From Acidobacteriota bacterium (lineage in GTDB: Bacteria; Acidobacteriota; Thermoanaerobaculia; Gp7-AA8): a stretch of DNA of 63,548 bases. Of the stretch, positions 25,603 to 34,245 are shown piece after piece. The notes below the pieces were generated by a model. The model was not told where the DNA came from and searched no databases. It saw nothing but the letters and a program-made list of their open reading frames with translations. Position numbers and translations under genes: made by a program. The DNA lies in NCBI GenBank assembly GCA_016184115.1, contig JACPDH010000035.1, forward strand, positions 1 through 63,548, given 5' to 3'. The number at the start of each line of letters is the position of its first letter. Position 1 is the stretch's first letter.

Positions 25603-27432
25603 TCATTCCACCGTCACGCTCTTCGCGAGATTTCGAGGCTGGTCGACGTCGCAGCCGCGCCGCAGTGCGATGTAGTAGGCGAGCAGTTGCATCGGGACCA
25701 CCGTCAGGATCGGCTGTAAGGCTTCGATCGTGTGCGGGATCTCGATGACGTCGTCCGCCATTGTCCGCACCGCCTCGTCTCCCTCGTCGCAGATGACGAT
25801 GAGCTTGCCATCGCGCGCGCGCGTTTCCTGGAAGTTCGAGATGACTTTGTCGTAGACCGGCGTCTTCGTCGCGATGCCGACGACCGGCATGTTCTCGTCG
25901 ATCAGCGCAATTGGCCCGTGTTTCATCTCACCCGCTGGATAGCCTTCGGCGTGGATGTAGGAGATCTCCTTGAGCTTGAGCGCTCCCTCGAGCGCGATCG
26001 GGTAGTGGAGTCCGCGGCCGAGGAAGAGGAAGTCCTGAGACTTCGAATACTTGTAGGCGAGCTCTTCGATCTGCTTCTCGATCTTGAGAATGTCCTCGAT
26101 CTTGTGGGGGATCGTCGCGAGCTCGTGCATCGCCGTACGAAGCGACTCCCTGCTCTCTCCGCGAAGCTGCCGCACGTAGAGCGACAGAAGGTAGAACGCC
26201 GTGAGCTGCGTCGTGAACGCCTTCGTCGACGCAACGCCGATCTCCGGCCCCGCGTTCGTGTAAATCACACCATGCGCAAGGCGCGTGGCAGCGGAGCCGA
26301 TCGCGTTACAAATCGTCAGAAGCTTCGCTCCCTTCGCCTTCGCTTCCTGCATGCCGGCGATCGTGTCGGCGGTCTCGCCCGACTGCGTCACGCCGATGAC
26401 GAGCGTCTCGGCATCGACGATCGGGTCGCGGTAGCGGTATTCCGAGCCATAGTCGACTTCGACTGGCAGACGCGAGACCTGTTCGAGCAGAAACTTGCCG
26501 ACGAGGCCCGAGTGCCACGACGTGCCGCAGGCGACGATGTGGATCCGCTTGATGTTTCCCCATTCCGCCGGCGTCATCTCCAGGTCGTTGAAAAAGACTT
26601 CCCCCGACTCCTCGAACATCCGCCCGGTGAAGGTGTCGCGAACCGCGCGCGGCTGTTCGTGAATCTCCTTGAGCATGTAATGCCGGTAGCCTTCCTTCTC
26701 CGCCATCACGGCGTCCCATGTGATGCGCTTCGGCGCGCGATCGGCCGGCGCGTCGTGCTTGTCGAAGAGCTCGACCTTGTCCTTCGTGACGACTGCGTAT
26801 TCGCCGTCTTCGAAGTAGATGATGTCGCGCGTGTACTGGAGGAGCGGCGTGACGTCGGAGGCGATGATGTTCTCGCCGACTCCCTTGCCGACGACGAGCG
26901 GCGGGCCATTGCGCGCCGCGACGAGCGTTCCGGGGTCGCCTGCATCGATCATCACAAGCGCGTAGTGCCCCTCGATCTCGCGGAGCGTCGCGCGAACCGC
27001 GTCGACGAACCCCATCGATGCGAGATGCGACTCGACGAGATGCGCGACGACTTCGGTGTCGGTGTCGGTCCGGAACGTGTGCCCCGACTCGGCGAGGCGC
27101 CGCTTGAGCGCGATGAAGTTCTCGATGATCCCGTTGTGGATCACGACGATCCGCCCGGAGCAGTCGCGGTGAGGGTGCGCGTTGTTCTCGCTCGGCTTGC
27201 CATGGGTCGCCCAGCGTGTGTGCCCGATACCGAACGTCCCAGAAACGGGTGCGGCCGCGAGACGCGTCTCGAGGTTGCCGAGCTTTCCCTCGGCGCGGCG
27301 GATCTCGAGCCCGCCATTCGTCACGACCGCGATACCCGCGCTGTCGTAGCCCCGGTACTCGAGCTTCCTCAGCCCCTCAATCAGCAACGGCACGACGTCT
27401 CTCTCACCCACGTATCCGATGATTCCGCACAT
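25603..27432 (-). CDS. glmS: Glutamine-fructose-6-phosphate aminotransferase (isomerizing)
   Basis: GlmS makes glucosamine-6-phosphate from fructose-6-phosphate and glutamine, the first step to UDP-GlcNAc for peptidoglycan and lipopolysaccharide. The 609-residue protein begins MCGIIGYVGERDVVPLL, with the catalytic Cys exposed after Met removal. RWATHGKPSENNAHPH belongs to the glutaminase domain, and two SIS domains follow (GTSWHSGLVGKFLLE, GVTQSGETADT, LGRGLHYPIALEGALKLKE). It ends with the family signature DQPRNLAKSVTVE. A GAGGAGAGAG ribosome-binding site precedes the ATG. No glmS ribozyme was recognised upstream. Confidence 0.98.
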   Translation of the reverse strand: MCGIIGYVGERDVVPLLIEGLRKLEYRGYDSAGIAVVTNGGLEIRRAEGKLGNLETRLAAAPVSGTFGIGHTRWATHGKPSENNAHPHRDCSGRIVVIHNGIIENFIALKRRLAESGHTFRTDTDTEVVAHLVESHLASMGFVDAVRATLREIEGHYALVMIDAGDPGTLVAARNGPPLVVGKGVGENIIASDVTPLLQYTRDIIYFEDGEYAVVTKDKVELFDKHDAPADRAPKRITWDAVMAEKEGYRHYMLKEIHEQPRAVRDTFTGRMFEESGEVFFNDLEMTPAEWGNIKRIHIVACGTSWHSGLVGKFLLEQVSRLPVEVDYGSEYRYRDPIVDAETLVIGVTQSGETADTIAGMQEAKAKGAKLLTICNAIGSAATRLAHGVIYTNAGPEIGVASTKAFTTQLTAFYLLSLYVRQLRGESRESLRTAMHELATIPHKIEDILKIEKQIEELAYKYSKSQDFLFLGRGLHYPIALEGALKLKEISYIHAEGYPAGEMKHGPIALIDENMPVVGIATKTPVYDKVISNFQETRARDGKLIVICDEGDEAVRTMADDVIEIPHTIEALQPILTVVPMQLLAYYIALRRGCDVDQPRNLAKSVTVE

Positions 27433-27633
27433 CGTCGACTCTCTCCTCGGTTAGGCCAAATCGGCCGGATGTGGCTTGGACGCAACGCCCCTGTTGCAGG
27501 GTCGCCTCACCCGCCCGCGCCTCGTCGCGCTGTCGTGTTTCACTGCAAGTGCTGCAGAACGAGGCGTTTTCGCCGCATCTCGCGACCCGCCCGATCCGTT
27601 ACAATGCGCCAAGCTCGCCATGCGGAGAACCGA

Positions 27634-28746
27634 ATGAGCAAGAAGCTCGCCTGTTTCCTGATCGTCCTCGCGGCCGCCTGCGGAAAAGCAGGTGTGCCTC
27701 ACCCGCCCGTCCCTGAGATCCCCGCTGCGACGACCGATCTGGTTGTATCACAGCGCGCAGGGAAGGTGATTCTCCGCTGGAGCTACCCGTCACTCTCGAC
27801 GGCGGGGAAGACGCTCATGGACCTTCGCAAGATCGTCGTCTACCGCTACGTCGACGCGCTGCCTGAGTCGCTCGCCTCGAAGCTATCGGGCGACGGAGCC
27901 AAACCGGCAAGCGAGCTGTTCGACCAGGTTGCACTCCCGCTCCCACCGCAATACGTGCGAGCAGCCGAGCCCGTCGCGGAGGTCACGAAGGACGAACTGC
28001 CGGCATTCGCGGCCGGTGCGAAGATCGAGTTCGAGGATGCGCCGCCGATCATGGGGGAAGCGGGTGTGCCGCTTCGGTACGTCTACGCCGTCGTCACCGA
28101 GGGACTCGAGAAGCCGAGTGGGTTTTCGAACCTGGCCCCCATCGTCTTGTACGACGTCCCTGAGGCACCCCCCGCGCTCACCGCGCAGCTGACTCCCGAA
28201 GCTGTGGTGCTGAGTTGGGAAAAGCCGATGAAGAGCACGGCAGGCGCCGAGACTCCGCAGATTCAGGGTTATGCGGTCTATCGGACTGCGACCGGAGAAA
28301 TCGCCGGCGACGCTGTTGCGAAGGTCAATGCGAGTGCGACGCGATACGAAGATCGCCCTCCGTACGGGCGTTACAGCTATCGGGTGACTGCGGTCGCCGC
28401 GAACGAGCCGGCGCTCTCGGAGAGCGCACCCTCGACATCGGCGGAAGTCGACTTCCGCGATCTGCTCCCTCCCGGAGCTCCGAAGAACGTCGCCGCGCTC
28501 ACCGAGGAAAAACTGGTGCGCCTGATCTGGGACCCGGTGACCGCTCCTGATCTCGCGGGCTACGTGGTCTACCGCGAATCGGGGGGCACGAAGACCCGCC
28601 TAACTGCATCGCTGCTGACCGACGCGATTTTCCGTGACGAAGCGCCGCCGACAGGCGTCGGCATCGTTTACTCGGTGACGTCCGTCGACCAGAGCGGGAA
28701 CGAGAGTGCGCCGGCGAGAGCGGCGGAAGTGACAATCGCCAGGTAG
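27634..28746 (+). CDS. Lipoprotein with fibronectin type III repeats
   Basis: This 370-residue protein starts MSKKLACFLIVLAAACGKAG, a lipoprotein signal peptide with Cys16 or so as the lipid-carrying residue. Three Fn3-like modules follow: ILRWSYPSLSTAG...RYVYAVVTEG, VVLSWEKPMKS...GRYSYRVTAVA and VRLIWDPVTAPDLAGYVVYR...IVYSVTSVDQSGNES. It is likely anchored to the inner leaflet of the outer membrane or the inner membrane. A GGAGAA ribosome-binding site and the lipobox define ATG 27634, although the frame is open far upstream. It is divergent from glmS. Confidence 0.85.
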   Translation: MSKKLACFLIVLAAACGKAGVPHPPVPEIPAATTDLVVSQRAGKVILRWSYPSLSTAGKTLMDLRKIVVYRYVDALPESLASKLSGDGAKPASELFDQVALPLPPQYVRAAEPVAEVTKDELPAFAAGAKIEFEDAPPIMGEAGVPLRYVYAVVTEGLEKPSGFSNLAPIVLYDVPEAPPALTAQLTPEAVVLSWEKPMKSTAGAETPQIQGYAVYRTATGEIAGDAVAKVNASATRYEDRPPYGRYSYRVTAVAANEPALSESAPSTSAEVDFRDLLPPGAPKNVAALTEEKLVRLIWDPVTAPDLAGYVVYRESGGTKTRLTASLLTDAIFRDEAPPTGVGIVYSVTSVDQSGNESAPARAAEVTIAR

Positions 28747-28825
28747 TGGATCGCTCCCAAAACACGAAAACGCCGCATTCCTGCGGCGCTCCTGGGTTGA
28801 CCTGATTCCTGAGGCGGCGAAAGTG

Positions 28826-28915
<90 letters not shown>

Positions 28916-29040
28916 GCACATGAAATCCCCGCGAGGTGGCTCGACCGACGGGGACTGCCGCATTGTCAATGTCCGGCCCTGCAAGGACCGGGTTTCTGCG
29001 CTAACGGCGATCGGTGCCGCTTGATTCCTTTTAACACATC

Positions 29041-29162
29041 GAATGCAGAATGAGGAATGAAGAAAGTACCACCGTTAGATCCACCCTTAATTAGTTCTAT
29101 TAAGGAGATTCGCGAAATCGCGTTTTCTACATTCCTAATTCTACATTCTTAATTCTGCATTC
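29041..29162. repeat. Paired heptamer array, GAATGCA type
   Basis: The left array 29041-29068 reads GAATGCA GAATGAG GAATGAA GAAAGTA. The right array 29128-29162 reads TACATTC CTAATTC TACATTC TTAATTC TGCATTC. Outer heptamers are exact reverse complements. The 59-bp spacer is unusually AT-rich and contains a CGCGAAATCGCG hairpin. The element lies between two tRNA-Ser genes. Confidence 0.8.
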
Positions 29163-29177
29163 AATGTTTCAATTTGG

Positions 29178-29264
29178 CGGAGGGGGTGGGATTCGAACCC
29201 ACGGTACCGTTTCCGGTACGGCGGTTTTCAAGACCGCTGCCTTAAACCACTCGACCACCCCTCC
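29178..29264 (-). tRNA. tRNA-Ser (anticodon TGA)
   Basis: On the minus strand an 87-nt class II tRNA has acceptor GGAGGGG/CCCCTCC, discriminator G, T arm GTGGG-TTCGAAT-CCCAC and a long variable arm. The anticodon loop CTTGAAA gives anticodon TGA, decoding UCA. CCA is not encoded. Confidence 0.93.
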
Positions 29265-29355
29265 GCGCTCCGGGGAGACTGGCCCCGGCACGCGACGGAT
29301 CAACGCCGCGGCGGGCCGATAGATTTCGCTTGGCGATTCCGGCGCCGTCGATCGG

Positions 29356-30549
29356 TTACGGGAGGATGTTCACGTCGAGCGTGATGCGAAGGCGGAGCTT
29401 CTTGTGCCCCTTGAGCTCCGAGAGCGACAGATTCAGAGGAAGCGTCACTTCTTTGACCAGCCCGTCCGACGTGCGCCGTTCCGCCTCGACTGGCGGAGTC
29501 GGTGCCGGCACGGGTGTCGCAACGCCGGGGCTCGTCGCGATCTTCGGAAGCGAGTTCAGAATCCCCTCCGGAAGTTGCATTTCAACCGAAGCGATCGGGA
29601 CTTCTTCGGCGGAGTCGGGGAGGAACGACGGGAGATCACCAAACGGATTCTTCTCAGGCACGAACCCTCCCGGCGGAGGCGGCGTCGCTTGTGACACGAG
29701 CTCCGCGCCGACCATCGGCGCGCTCAAGTCGTCATCGTCGTCATCTTCAACGAACACCTGGCCCGATGCAGCGACCGCTGCCTTCACGGGTGCGGCCACG
29801 GGCGCGGCCGGTGTCGTCGCGGCAGGCTGATCGTCGTCGGCCCAGACTGAATCGCTCGACGCAGCGACCTTGGCCGGTTTCGCGGGTTCCGGCGGCGCCA
29901 TGTTCAGAACCTGAATCTGGTCCTTCTCCAGCGGCTCTCCACCCTCGAGGCCGTACTTCTTGATGAGGTGGGTGAGGACGTGGTGCGCGATGCCGCGGAG
30001 CGTCTCCTCGACGCCGAGCCCTGTCGTAGCAACCGATTCGTACGACGGCGCCTTCAACTTCGCGTTGAGCGACGACTCGAGCTCAGCGACCGCCATCGCG
30101 TTCGGCAGATCGCGTTTGTTGTATTGCATCACGACCGGGAGGTCGGCGATGCGGATACCCTGGCGCTTGAGGTTGTCCTCGAGGTTCTGCAGCGATTCCT
30201 GGTTTGCGTCGAGCGCAAAGTCCTGACTGTCGGCCACGAAGACGACGCCGTCGGCGCCCTTGAGCACGAGCTGGCGCGTCGAGTTGTAGTAGACCTGGCC
30301 AGGGACGGTGTAGAGCTGCAGTTTCGTGCGCATTCCTCGGATTTTGCCGAGGTCGAGCGGGAGGAAGTCGAAGAACAGCGTGCGGTCGGTCTTCGTCGCG
30401 AGCGAGAGCATCTTGCTCTTGTTGTTCGACGGGAGCGAATCGTAGATGAACTGAAGATTCGTCGTCTTCCCGCAGAGACCAGGCCCGTAGTACACGATCT
30501 TGGCCGTGATCTCCTTCGTCGCGTAGTTGAATAGGACCATGAGGCCCAT
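29356..30549 (-). CDS. MglA-like small GTPase with long C-terminal extension
   Basis: Residues 1 to about 200 match MglA of Myxococcus, a Ras-like GTPase that sets cell polarity: the P-loop GPGLCGKTT (22-30), TDRTLFFDFLPLDLG, LYTVPGQVYYNSTR and VMQYNKRDLPNA for guanine recognition. MglA is about 195 residues, whereas this protein has 397. The rest is a Pro/Ala-rich linker with an acidic patch (EDDDDDDLS) and a final structured-looking tail (KEVTLPLNLSLSELKGHKK). ATG 30549 was chosen; ATG 30540 (MVLFNYATKEI) is equally possible. No MglB/roadblock gene is adjacent. Confidence 0.88.
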   Translation of the reverse strand: MGLMVLFNYATKEITAKIVYYGPGLCGKTTNLQFIYDSLPSNNKSKMLSLATKTDRTLFFDFLPLDLGKIRGMRTKLQLYTVPGQVYYNSTRQLVLKGADGVVFVADSQDFALDANQESLQNLEDNLKRQGIRIADLPVVMQYNKRDLPNAMAVAELESSLNAKLKAPSYESVATTGLGVEETLRGIAHHVLTHLIKKYGLEGGEPLEKDQIQVLNMAPPEPAKPAKVAASSDSVWADDDQPAATTPAAPVAAPVKAAVAASGQVFVEDDDDDDLSAPMVGAELVSQATPPPPGGFVPEKNPFGDLPSFLPDSAEEVPIASVEMQLPEGILNSLPKIATSPGVATPVPAPTPPVEAERRTSDGLVKEVTLPLNLSLSELKGHKKLRLRITLDVNILP

Positions 30550-30687
30550 CAGGTTATCGTGGCCCCTTTGGGCTGTCAATTTCGCGCCGGAGGATTTCAC
30601 TCCCCCGCCGCATGCCGCTTGACGCGGGCCGCGTGCGCCACCAGAATGCCGCGCAGCCCGGCAACGGGCGCTCTTTGTCAAACCCAT

Positions 30688-30855
30688 CGTCCGCGGTGAC
30701 GGGAAGCCGGTGAAAAACCGGCGCGGCCCCCGCCACTGTGACCGGCGACAACTCGCGCGACGGCCGGCCCTTTGACGGGCCGCCCCCACTGTGAACAACG
30801 GGAAGGGAGCGCGACGAGGACGACCCGGCAGCCAGGAGACCGACCGCAGACGAGA
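30688..30855 (+). promoter_or_regulatory. Cobalamin riboswitch upstream of btuB
   Basis: The leader carries the conserved cobalamin-aptamer parts in order: GGTGACGGGAAGCCGGTG, AAAAACCGGCGCGGC, CCCGCCACTGTGACCGG and, near the 3' end, GGCAGCCAGGAGACCGACC. Adenosylcobalamin binding normally represses the gene downstream, here a TonB-dependent receptor. A second CCCACTGTG near 30784 lies in the variable region. Boundaries are approximate. Confidence 0.85.
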
Positions 30856-30955
30856 GTTCAACGTTCCTCCGGGGAGAGAGGATCGCGGCCGCCGCCTGGC
30901 TCCGCCTTCCCTTCCTCCGGATATCTGCGCTTCGGAGGGAAGCGAAAGGAGCCCC

Positions 30956-32839
30956 ATGCGTCAGCGTTCCTCTGCAGTTCCGTCCACCGTTGTATTCACG
31001 CTCATCGTCACGTTCTTGTCGATCATCGCCTTCGCGGACGATCCGCCGCGCGACGAGACCGCTGTGCCCACCGAGGGAGGTTATTCGGAGCGCCTCGTCG
31101 TGACCGCGTCCGCGATCGAGGAGCCCCTCGCGAGCGCGCCCGTCGCAATCGAGGTGATCACGCGAGAAGAGATCGAAGTGCGGCACGCTTCCTTCGTCGC
31201 CGACGTTCTCCGCGAGGTGCCTGGACTCCAGATCAGCGCTTCGGGATCGGCCGGCAAGACCGCGTCACTATTCACCCGCGGCGCGAACTCCACGCAGACG
31301 CTCGTGTTGCTCGATGGCGTCGAGCTCAACAACCCCTATTTCTCCGGATTCAACTGGGGCGCGTTCTCGACGACCGGAGTCGAGCGCGTCGAGATCGTGC
31401 GCGGCCCTTACTCCGCGCTCTACGGCTCGGACGCGATGGCGGGAGTCGTCAACGTACGGACCGATGCGAAGTGGAAGGGAATGAAGCTGAACGCAGCCGT
31501 AGGCGAAGATGGGCTTCTCGACAGCCAGTTCGAGGGTGCGCTGAGCGCGGGTCCGTGGCGCTTCGCAGGTGCGATCTCACATCGCGACGACGACGGATTC
31601 GCCGGCAACGACGACTTCTCTCAAGACGTCGCTTCCACCACTGCGCGATGGACGAGTGGCACGATGAACCTCGCGCTGCGCGCCCGTTTCGAACAGTACG
31701 ACCTCGGCATTCCTCGGAATACGAACGCGACAGGTGACGCCCTCGTCGCGAGCCCGAACCGCCGGCAGGATGGCCACAGCCTCCAGCTCACCGTGCCATT
31801 CCAGCACGACCTCGGAGGGTTCGCCTACGAGGTGACGCTCTCGCGTACGGGAAGTGAAGACAACTTCGAAGATCCCGACGATCCATTCGGGTTCAACTTC
31901 TCGGAGACTGACGCGGAGACGCGGCGGGCTCATCTACTCACCACGACGAGAACGCGCCTCGGCGCGCTTCTCATCGGTGGCGAGCTCGAGCACGCCGAGG
32001 TCGATGACGTGACGAGTTACGGCGTGAACCTCGATGACTCGACGCGAGATGCGACGTCGCTGTTTGCGGAATGGCGGAGCGGCCACGACTTCGGCGCGAA
32101 CCGCGTCGAGTTGAGCGCGGGTGTTAGGTCGGACGATTTCGATACATTCGGCCGCGAGACGTCGCCCCGCCTTTCAGTGGCCTTCATCGGAGGCCGGTAC
32201 AAACTGCGGGCGGCATGGGGCGAGGGCTTCCGCGCGCCTTCGATCGGCGAGCTCTACTTCCCGTTCTTCGGGAACGAAGCCCTCGATCCCGAGCGGAGCA
32301 CGAGTTGGGAGCTCGGAGCCGACGTCGATCTCGGCCGCGGAACGGTGACCGTGACCTGGTTCGACAACGACTTCGACAACCTGATCGTCTTCGACAACGC
32401 AACCTCGCGATTCGGAAATACCGGAGCCGCGACGACGAACGGAGTCGAACTGGGGTTCCGTGCTCCTCTAGGACGCGGGTTCTCGACGAACCTGTCGTAC
32501 ACGCGGCTCGACACCAACCAGGAGCTGACAGGTCAGGCGTTGCTCCGTCGCCCGGAGCACTCCGGATCGGCCGGCCTATGGTGGGTGGGGCGGCACATGA
32601 GCGCTGGCCTCGCGGTGACCTATGGCGGTGACCGCGACGATATTCGCCCCGTCTTTCCGTTCGACCGGATCGTGAACGAGGCGTACACCGCCGGCATACT
32701 CTCGGCCGAATGGAATCTCGGAGCATTCCGGCCCTACGTGGTGATCGAGAACGCGTGGGACGAGGAGTACGAGGAAGTCGCGGGTTTCGCGTCGCCTGGG
32801 CGGCGCGCTTTGATCGGCGTCCGCTACTCACTACAATAG
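30956..32839 (+). CDS. btuB: TonB-dependent vitamin B12 receptor
   Basis: This 627-residue protein has a signal peptide (VVFTLIVTFLSIIAFA), a TonB box (ERLVVTAS), a plug domain (FVADVLREVPGLQ, VERVEIVRGPYSALYGSDAMAGVVNV) and a beta-barrel with GEGFRAPSIGELYFPFFGN and a C-terminal IGVRYSLQ. It should import cobalamin across the outer membrane using TonB energy. The substrate is inferred mainly from the cobalamin riboswitch in the leader. ATG 30956 has AAAGGAG upstream; the longer open frame would run through the riboswitch. Confidence 0.9.
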   Translation: MRQRSSAVPSTVVFTLIVTFLSIIAFADDPPRDETAVPTEGGYSERLVVTASAIEEPLASAPVAIEVITREEIEVRHASFVADVLREVPGLQISASGSAGKTASLFTRGANSTQTLVLLDGVELNNPYFSGFNWGAFSTTGVERVEIVRGPYSALYGSDAMAGVVNVRTDAKWKGMKLNAAVGEDGLLDSQFEGALSAGPWRFAGAISHRDDDGFAGNDDFSQDVASTTARWTSGTMNLALRARFEQYDLGIPRNTNATGDALVASPNRRQDGHSLQLTVPFQHDLGGFAYEVTLSRTGSEDNFEDPDDPFGFNFSETDAETRRAHLLTTTRTRLGALLIGGELEHAEVDDVTSYGVNLDDSTRDATSLFAEWRSGHDFGANRVELSAGVRSDDFDTFGRETSPRLSVAFIGGRYKLRAAWGEGFRAPSIGELYFPFFGNEALDPERSTSWELGADVDLGRGTVTVTWFDNDFDNLIVFDNATSRFGNTGAATTNGVELGFRAPLGRGFSTNLSYTRLDTNQELTGQALLRRPEHSGSAGLWWVGRHMSAGLAVTYGGDRDDIRPVFPFDRIVNEAYTAGILSAEWNLGAFRPYVVIENAWDEEYEEVAGFASPGRRALIGVRYSLQ

Positions 32840-32890
32840 CGTGCGCGACACGACACGTCGCGCTTCCAACACGCTGAACAGGAGCCTGAT

Positions 32891-33202
32891 ATGCCCGTGA
32901 ACCCGAGCGATCCAGAGAAGGAGTACTTCCTCAAGCTCGAGCTCGAGAAACTTCGCAAACTGCAGCAAGAGAGCAGGGCGAAGATGAAAGAGGAATCCAG
33001 GAAGAAGCTGAAGGAGCTTCACTGGATGAACTGTCCGAAGTGCGGCATGGAGCTGAAAGAAGTCGAGTACCAGACGATCAAGGTCGACTACTGCGCCTCG
33101 TGCGGAGGCTCCTGGTTTGACGCCGGTGAGATCGAACAACTTCTCAAGCTCGATGAAGGGCAGGGGCTGCTCGGCAAGTTCCTCAAGGTCTTCAAGAGCT
33201 AG
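32891..33202 (+). CDS. Small TFIIB-type zinc-ribbon protein
   Basis: This 103-residue protein has an N-terminal charged coiled-coil-like helix (residues 8-45) followed by a zinc ribbon of the zf-TFIIB type: MNCPKCGMELKE and VDYCASCGGSWFDAGEIEQL, supplying four zinc-binding Cys. The ribosome-binding site is AGGAG. A strong hairpin follows the gene. The partner or target is unknown. Confidence 0.85.
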   Translation: MPVNPSDPEKEYFLKLELEKLRKLQQESRAKMKEESRKKLKELHWMNCPKCGMELKEVEYQTIKVDYCASCGGSWFDAGEIEQLLKLDEGQGLLGKFLKVFKS

Positions 33203-33232
33203 CCAGCACCATCGGTAGCACGATTCGAATTC

Positions 33233-33260
33233 GCAGGGGCACGGCAATCCGTGCCCCTGC
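33233..33260 (+). terminator. Hairpin terminator after the zinc-ribbon gene
   Basis: A perfect 12-bp stem GCAGGGGCACGG and its complement surround CAAT, 30 bp after the stop codon. The T tract is weak (GTCTT), so this might also be a REP-like hairpin. Confidence 0.5.
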
Positions 33261-33298
33261 GGCGTCTTGTGGACGAGTCGGTTACAAAGAATCGCGGT

Positions 33299-33563
33299 CC
33301 ACTATGCCAGAGGTCGATCGTGGCGGAGGCGTCCCGCCTCCGTTGGCGGCGCGCACAGCGGCGCGGGTTGTGTGCCGCTGGCGCGGCACCGTAACGGCCA
33401 GAGGCCGTTACCACTACGCCAGAGGTCGATCGTGGCAGACGCGTCTCGCCTCCGCTGGCGGCGCGCACAGCGCCGCGGGTTGTGTGCCGCTGGCGCGGCA
33501 CCGTAACGGCCAGAGGCCGTTACCACTACGCCAGCGGTCGATAGTGGCAGAGGCGTCCCGCCG
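33299..33563. repeat. 112-bp tandem repeat, about 2.4 copies
   Basis: Units begin at 33299, 33411 and 33523 with CCACTAYGCCAGMGGTCGAT. Each full unit contains CGCCTCCG-TGGCGGCGCGC, GTGTGCCGCTGGCGCGGCAC and the palindrome GTAACGGCCAGAGGCCGTTAC. The unit can fold into several strong hairpins. The third copy is cut after about 40 bp. Nothing else was seen between the zinc-ribbon and glycosylase genes. Confidence 0.85.
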
Positions 33564-33591
33564 CCGCGCGATGGTCCAAGGCCGTCGGCCA

Positions 33592-34245
33592 CTAGCCTCG
33601 CGAACGCCGCTTCTTCGACGGAACGAACGACCCCGCGGGTCGGCCTGGCGAGACGTGCGGGTTGCCGGCGAAGAAGAAGCGAAGAGGCCAGTGTGCCGCG
33701 GCAGGCGCTCCTTCGACTCCGATGCGAGCCGAGACGGAGATCTCCGACTCTGCCACGTCGCGATCGCGCGGCGTGATCCGCAGCACGTCGCTGCCGAGCG
33801 ATGCCGCGTCGAGCGCCCGATCGATCGCCATCGCCTGAGTCAACTTCGCCGGCCCGCTTGCGATGTCACGGTCGCGCGAGAAGCCTCCCCGCAGAGAGCG
33901 CATCGTCTCGATGCCGGACAGGGGCTCTCCGCCGCGCAGCAGCACAGCCTCGGGGATCCAGTCCTCCTGGGTGACCACGTTCACGCAGTAGTGCATGCCG
34001 TAGGTCATGTAGACGTAGGCGTGTCCTCCATCGAGGTACATCGACTCGTTTCGTTGCGATCGGTGTCCGCGTCGCGCGTGGCTCGCCGCGTCGTTCACGC
34101 CGAGATAGGCCTCGGTCTCGACGATTCGGACCGCGAGCCACTCACGACCGTACTTGCGCCAAAGCACGCAACCTAACAGCGCGCGCGCCACATCGACGGT
34201 ATCCTGCAAATAGAACTCGCGCGGCAGCGGCGCGGGAGGTCTCAT
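33592..34245 (-). CDS. 3-methyladenine DNA glycosylase (MPG/AAG family)
   Basis: This 217-residue enzyme excises alkylated purines in base-excision repair. It carries the AAG signature: ARALLGCVLWR, RIVETEAYLGVNDAASHA with the catalytic Glu, HAYVYMTYGMHYCVNVV and a SGPAKLTQAM motif. The length matches bacterial members. The start codon overlaps the stop of the upstream phosphatase gene by 4 bp (ATGA), so the two are a translational unit. Confidence 0.93.
   Translation of the reverse strand: MRPPAPLPREFYLQDTVDVARALLGCVLWRKYGREWLAVRIVETEAYLGVNDAASHARRGHRSQRNESMYLDGGHAYVYMTYGMHYCVNVVTQEDWIPEAVLLRGGEPLSGIETMRSLRGGFSRDRDIASGPAKLTQAMAIDRALDAASLGSDVLRITPRDRDVAESEISVSARIGVEGAPAAAHWPLRFFFAGNPHVSPGRPAGSFVPSKKRRSRG

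Noticed and set aside
25433-27620. glmS ribozyme upstream of glmS
   Set aside because: The leader is short and carries none of the conserved ribozyme core that I could recognise.
25732-27633. Long upstream extension of the Fn3 lipoprotein frame across glmS
   Set aside because: It is antisense to the complete glmS gene, and the lipoprotein has its own ribosome-binding site and signal peptide at 27634.
28771-28788. Terminator after the Fn3 lipoprotein
   Set aside because: CGCCGC/GCGGCG forms a 6-bp stem but there is no T tract; evidence too weak to annotate.
30791-30955. Longer N-terminus of btuB
   Set aside because: It would run through the riboswitch; ATG 30956 has a ribosome-binding site and begins a signal peptide.
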